Shown here: one piece after another, positions 6,080-6,414 of the stretch
How positions within the stretch are numbered: the stretch's first letter is position 1
Layout: each line of letters opens with the position of its first letter
DNA from: Hyphomicrobiaceae bacterium
GTDB taxonomy: Bacteria; Pseudomonadota; Alphaproteobacteria; Rhizobiales; MH13
Direction of reading: 5' to 3'
DNA length: 6,414 nt
Assembly: GCA_020442235.1 (NCBI GenBank)
Contig: JAGRKQ010000006.1
Location: 183-6,596 of the forward strand
Program-made: the position numbers and the translations under genes
The notes under the pieces: generated by a model
Databases searched by the model: none
What the model saw: only the letters and a program-made list of their open reading frames with translations
What the model was told of the DNA's origin: nothing

Positions 6080-6157
6080 ATCTCAGCGCCTTGAATCCTT
6101 TTGCCAAGAAGCCGAATCCGCAACCGAGAAAAACCCGCCAGCCCCTTGCCGAGATTC
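6066..6157. promoter_or_regulatory. Cluster of five GANTC (CcrM-type methylation) sites
   Basis: GANTC occurs at 6066-6070, 6072-6076, 6093-6097, 6114-6118 and 6153-6157, five sites in 92 bases. By eye the remaining 6.3 kb holds only about eight. Alphaproteobacteria carry the CcrM adenine methyltransferase, which modifies GANTC, and GcrA, which reads its methylation state at promoters. The cluster sits just upstream of the candidate MoxR promoter, so methylation-dependent control is a reasonable inference but not shown. Confidence 0.4.
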
Positions 6158-6171
6158 ACGAAACGCCCCTG

Positions 6172-6200
6172 CTGACAGCCCCCGCAAACTCGCGCTAGGC
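6172..6200 (+). promoter_or_regulatory. Candidate promoter for the MoxR gene
   Basis: CTGACA (6172-6177) matches the -35 consensus at five of six positions. CTAGGC (6195-6200), 17 bases later, is a weak -10. Transcription would start near 6207 and leave a leader of about 45 bases that includes the GGAGG at 6236-6240. Confidence 0.35.
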
Positions 6201-6251
6201 TTCCGCTCCAATCAGGCCATCAAGAGCCGGACCACGGAGGATGAACGCGCC

Positions 6252-6414
6252 TTGCCAGACCGCACGCCCCTGCCGGCATCCATCGACGCAACGCTCCAGC
6301 AGCTCAACGGCGCCGATTATGTCGCCGACCGCGCACTGGCGACGGTGGTGTTCCTGTCGCTGCGCATGCAAAAACCGCTGTTTCTGGAAGGCGAGGCCGG
6401 CGTCGGCAAGACCG
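6252..6414 (+). CDS. MoxR-type AAA+ ATPase, N-terminal 54 residues (partial)
   Basis: The reading frame runs off the right edge. The visible part, LPASIDATLQQLNGADYVADR followed by LATVVFLSLRMQKPLFLEGE and the Walker A loop G47-E-A-G-V-G-K-T54, is the standard N-terminus of MoxR-type AAA+ ATPases (COG0714), chaperone-like enzymes that usually act with a neighbouring von Willebrand A-domain protein to mature or insert cofactors into enzymes; that partner would lie outside this window. The only plausible start in this frame is TTG at 6252, with GGAGG at 6236-6240 spaced 11 bases upstream. An ATG at 6241, touching the GGAGG, is in a different frame and does not encode MoxR. The start is therefore uncertain: either a true TTG start or an indel near the beginning. 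The Walker B, sensor and C-terminal regions cannot be seen. Confidence 0.85.
   Translation, partial: MPDRTPLPASIDATLQQLNGADYVADRALATVVFLSLRMQKPLFLEGEAGVGKT

Noticed and set aside
6252..6414. The MoxR ATPase as an unfoldase partner for Anbu.
   Set aside because: It is about 1.2 kb beyond anbu, separated by an opposite-strand gene, a divergent promoter region and a strong terminator, and MoxR proteins are not known proteasome unfoldases.

Overview
The window is a gene-dense, GC-rich piece of chromosome that looks alphaproteobacterial, most likely Rhizobiales (Rhizobiaceae or relatives). Three things point there: the map-radC junction, a Usg-family gene (essentially an alphaproteobacterial family), and the four-gene cluster of circularly permuted ATP-grasp, alpha-E, transglutaminase-like and Anbu genes, which is common in rhizobia. 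The genus cannot be settled from the sequence alone. I see no insertion sequence, phage gene, tRNA, rRNA or CRISPR array.

Layout. Positions 1-150 are the 3' end of map (type I methionine aminopeptidase), overlapped by ATGA with radC (147-884). An 85-nt gap then holds a perfect odd palindrome (904-918) and a candidate promoter (916-945). Next come four co-directional genes: the ATP-grasp gene (970-2385), the alpha-E gene (2441-3391), the transglutaminase-like gene (3393-4199) and anbu (4287-5039). On the opposite strand, converging with anbu, lies a small Usg-family gene (5059-5340). A 241-nt divergent intergenic region separates it from a DoxX-family membrane protein gene (5582-5983), which ends in a strong intrinsic terminator (6007-6039). 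A 212-nt non-coding stretch follows. It has an unusual cluster of GANTC sites, a 17-bp palindrome and a candidate promoter, and it leads into the 5' end of a MoxR-type AAA+ ATPase gene (6252 to the window edge).

The system of interest is the four-gene cluster. An ATP-grasp enzyme of this fold would form an amide or peptide-like bond. The alpha-E protein is a helical partner of unknown chemistry. The transglutaminase-fold protein would be expected to handle amide bonds or bind peptides. Anbu is an HslV/20S-proteasome-like N-terminal-threonine hydrolase. Together they suggest a small pathway that makes and breaks a peptide or peptide tag. The co-occurrence of these families has been noted in comparative genomics, so the system is not wholly new, but to my knowledge its substrate is unresolved.

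Two details sharpen the picture. The transglutaminase-like protein keeps the His and Asp of the catalytic triad but has Glu168 where the nucleophilic Cys should be, so it is probably not a conventional thiol enzyme. No unfoldase ATPase is encoded inside the cluster. The MoxR gene further on is separated by an opposite-strand gene and a terminator and appears to be an independent unit.
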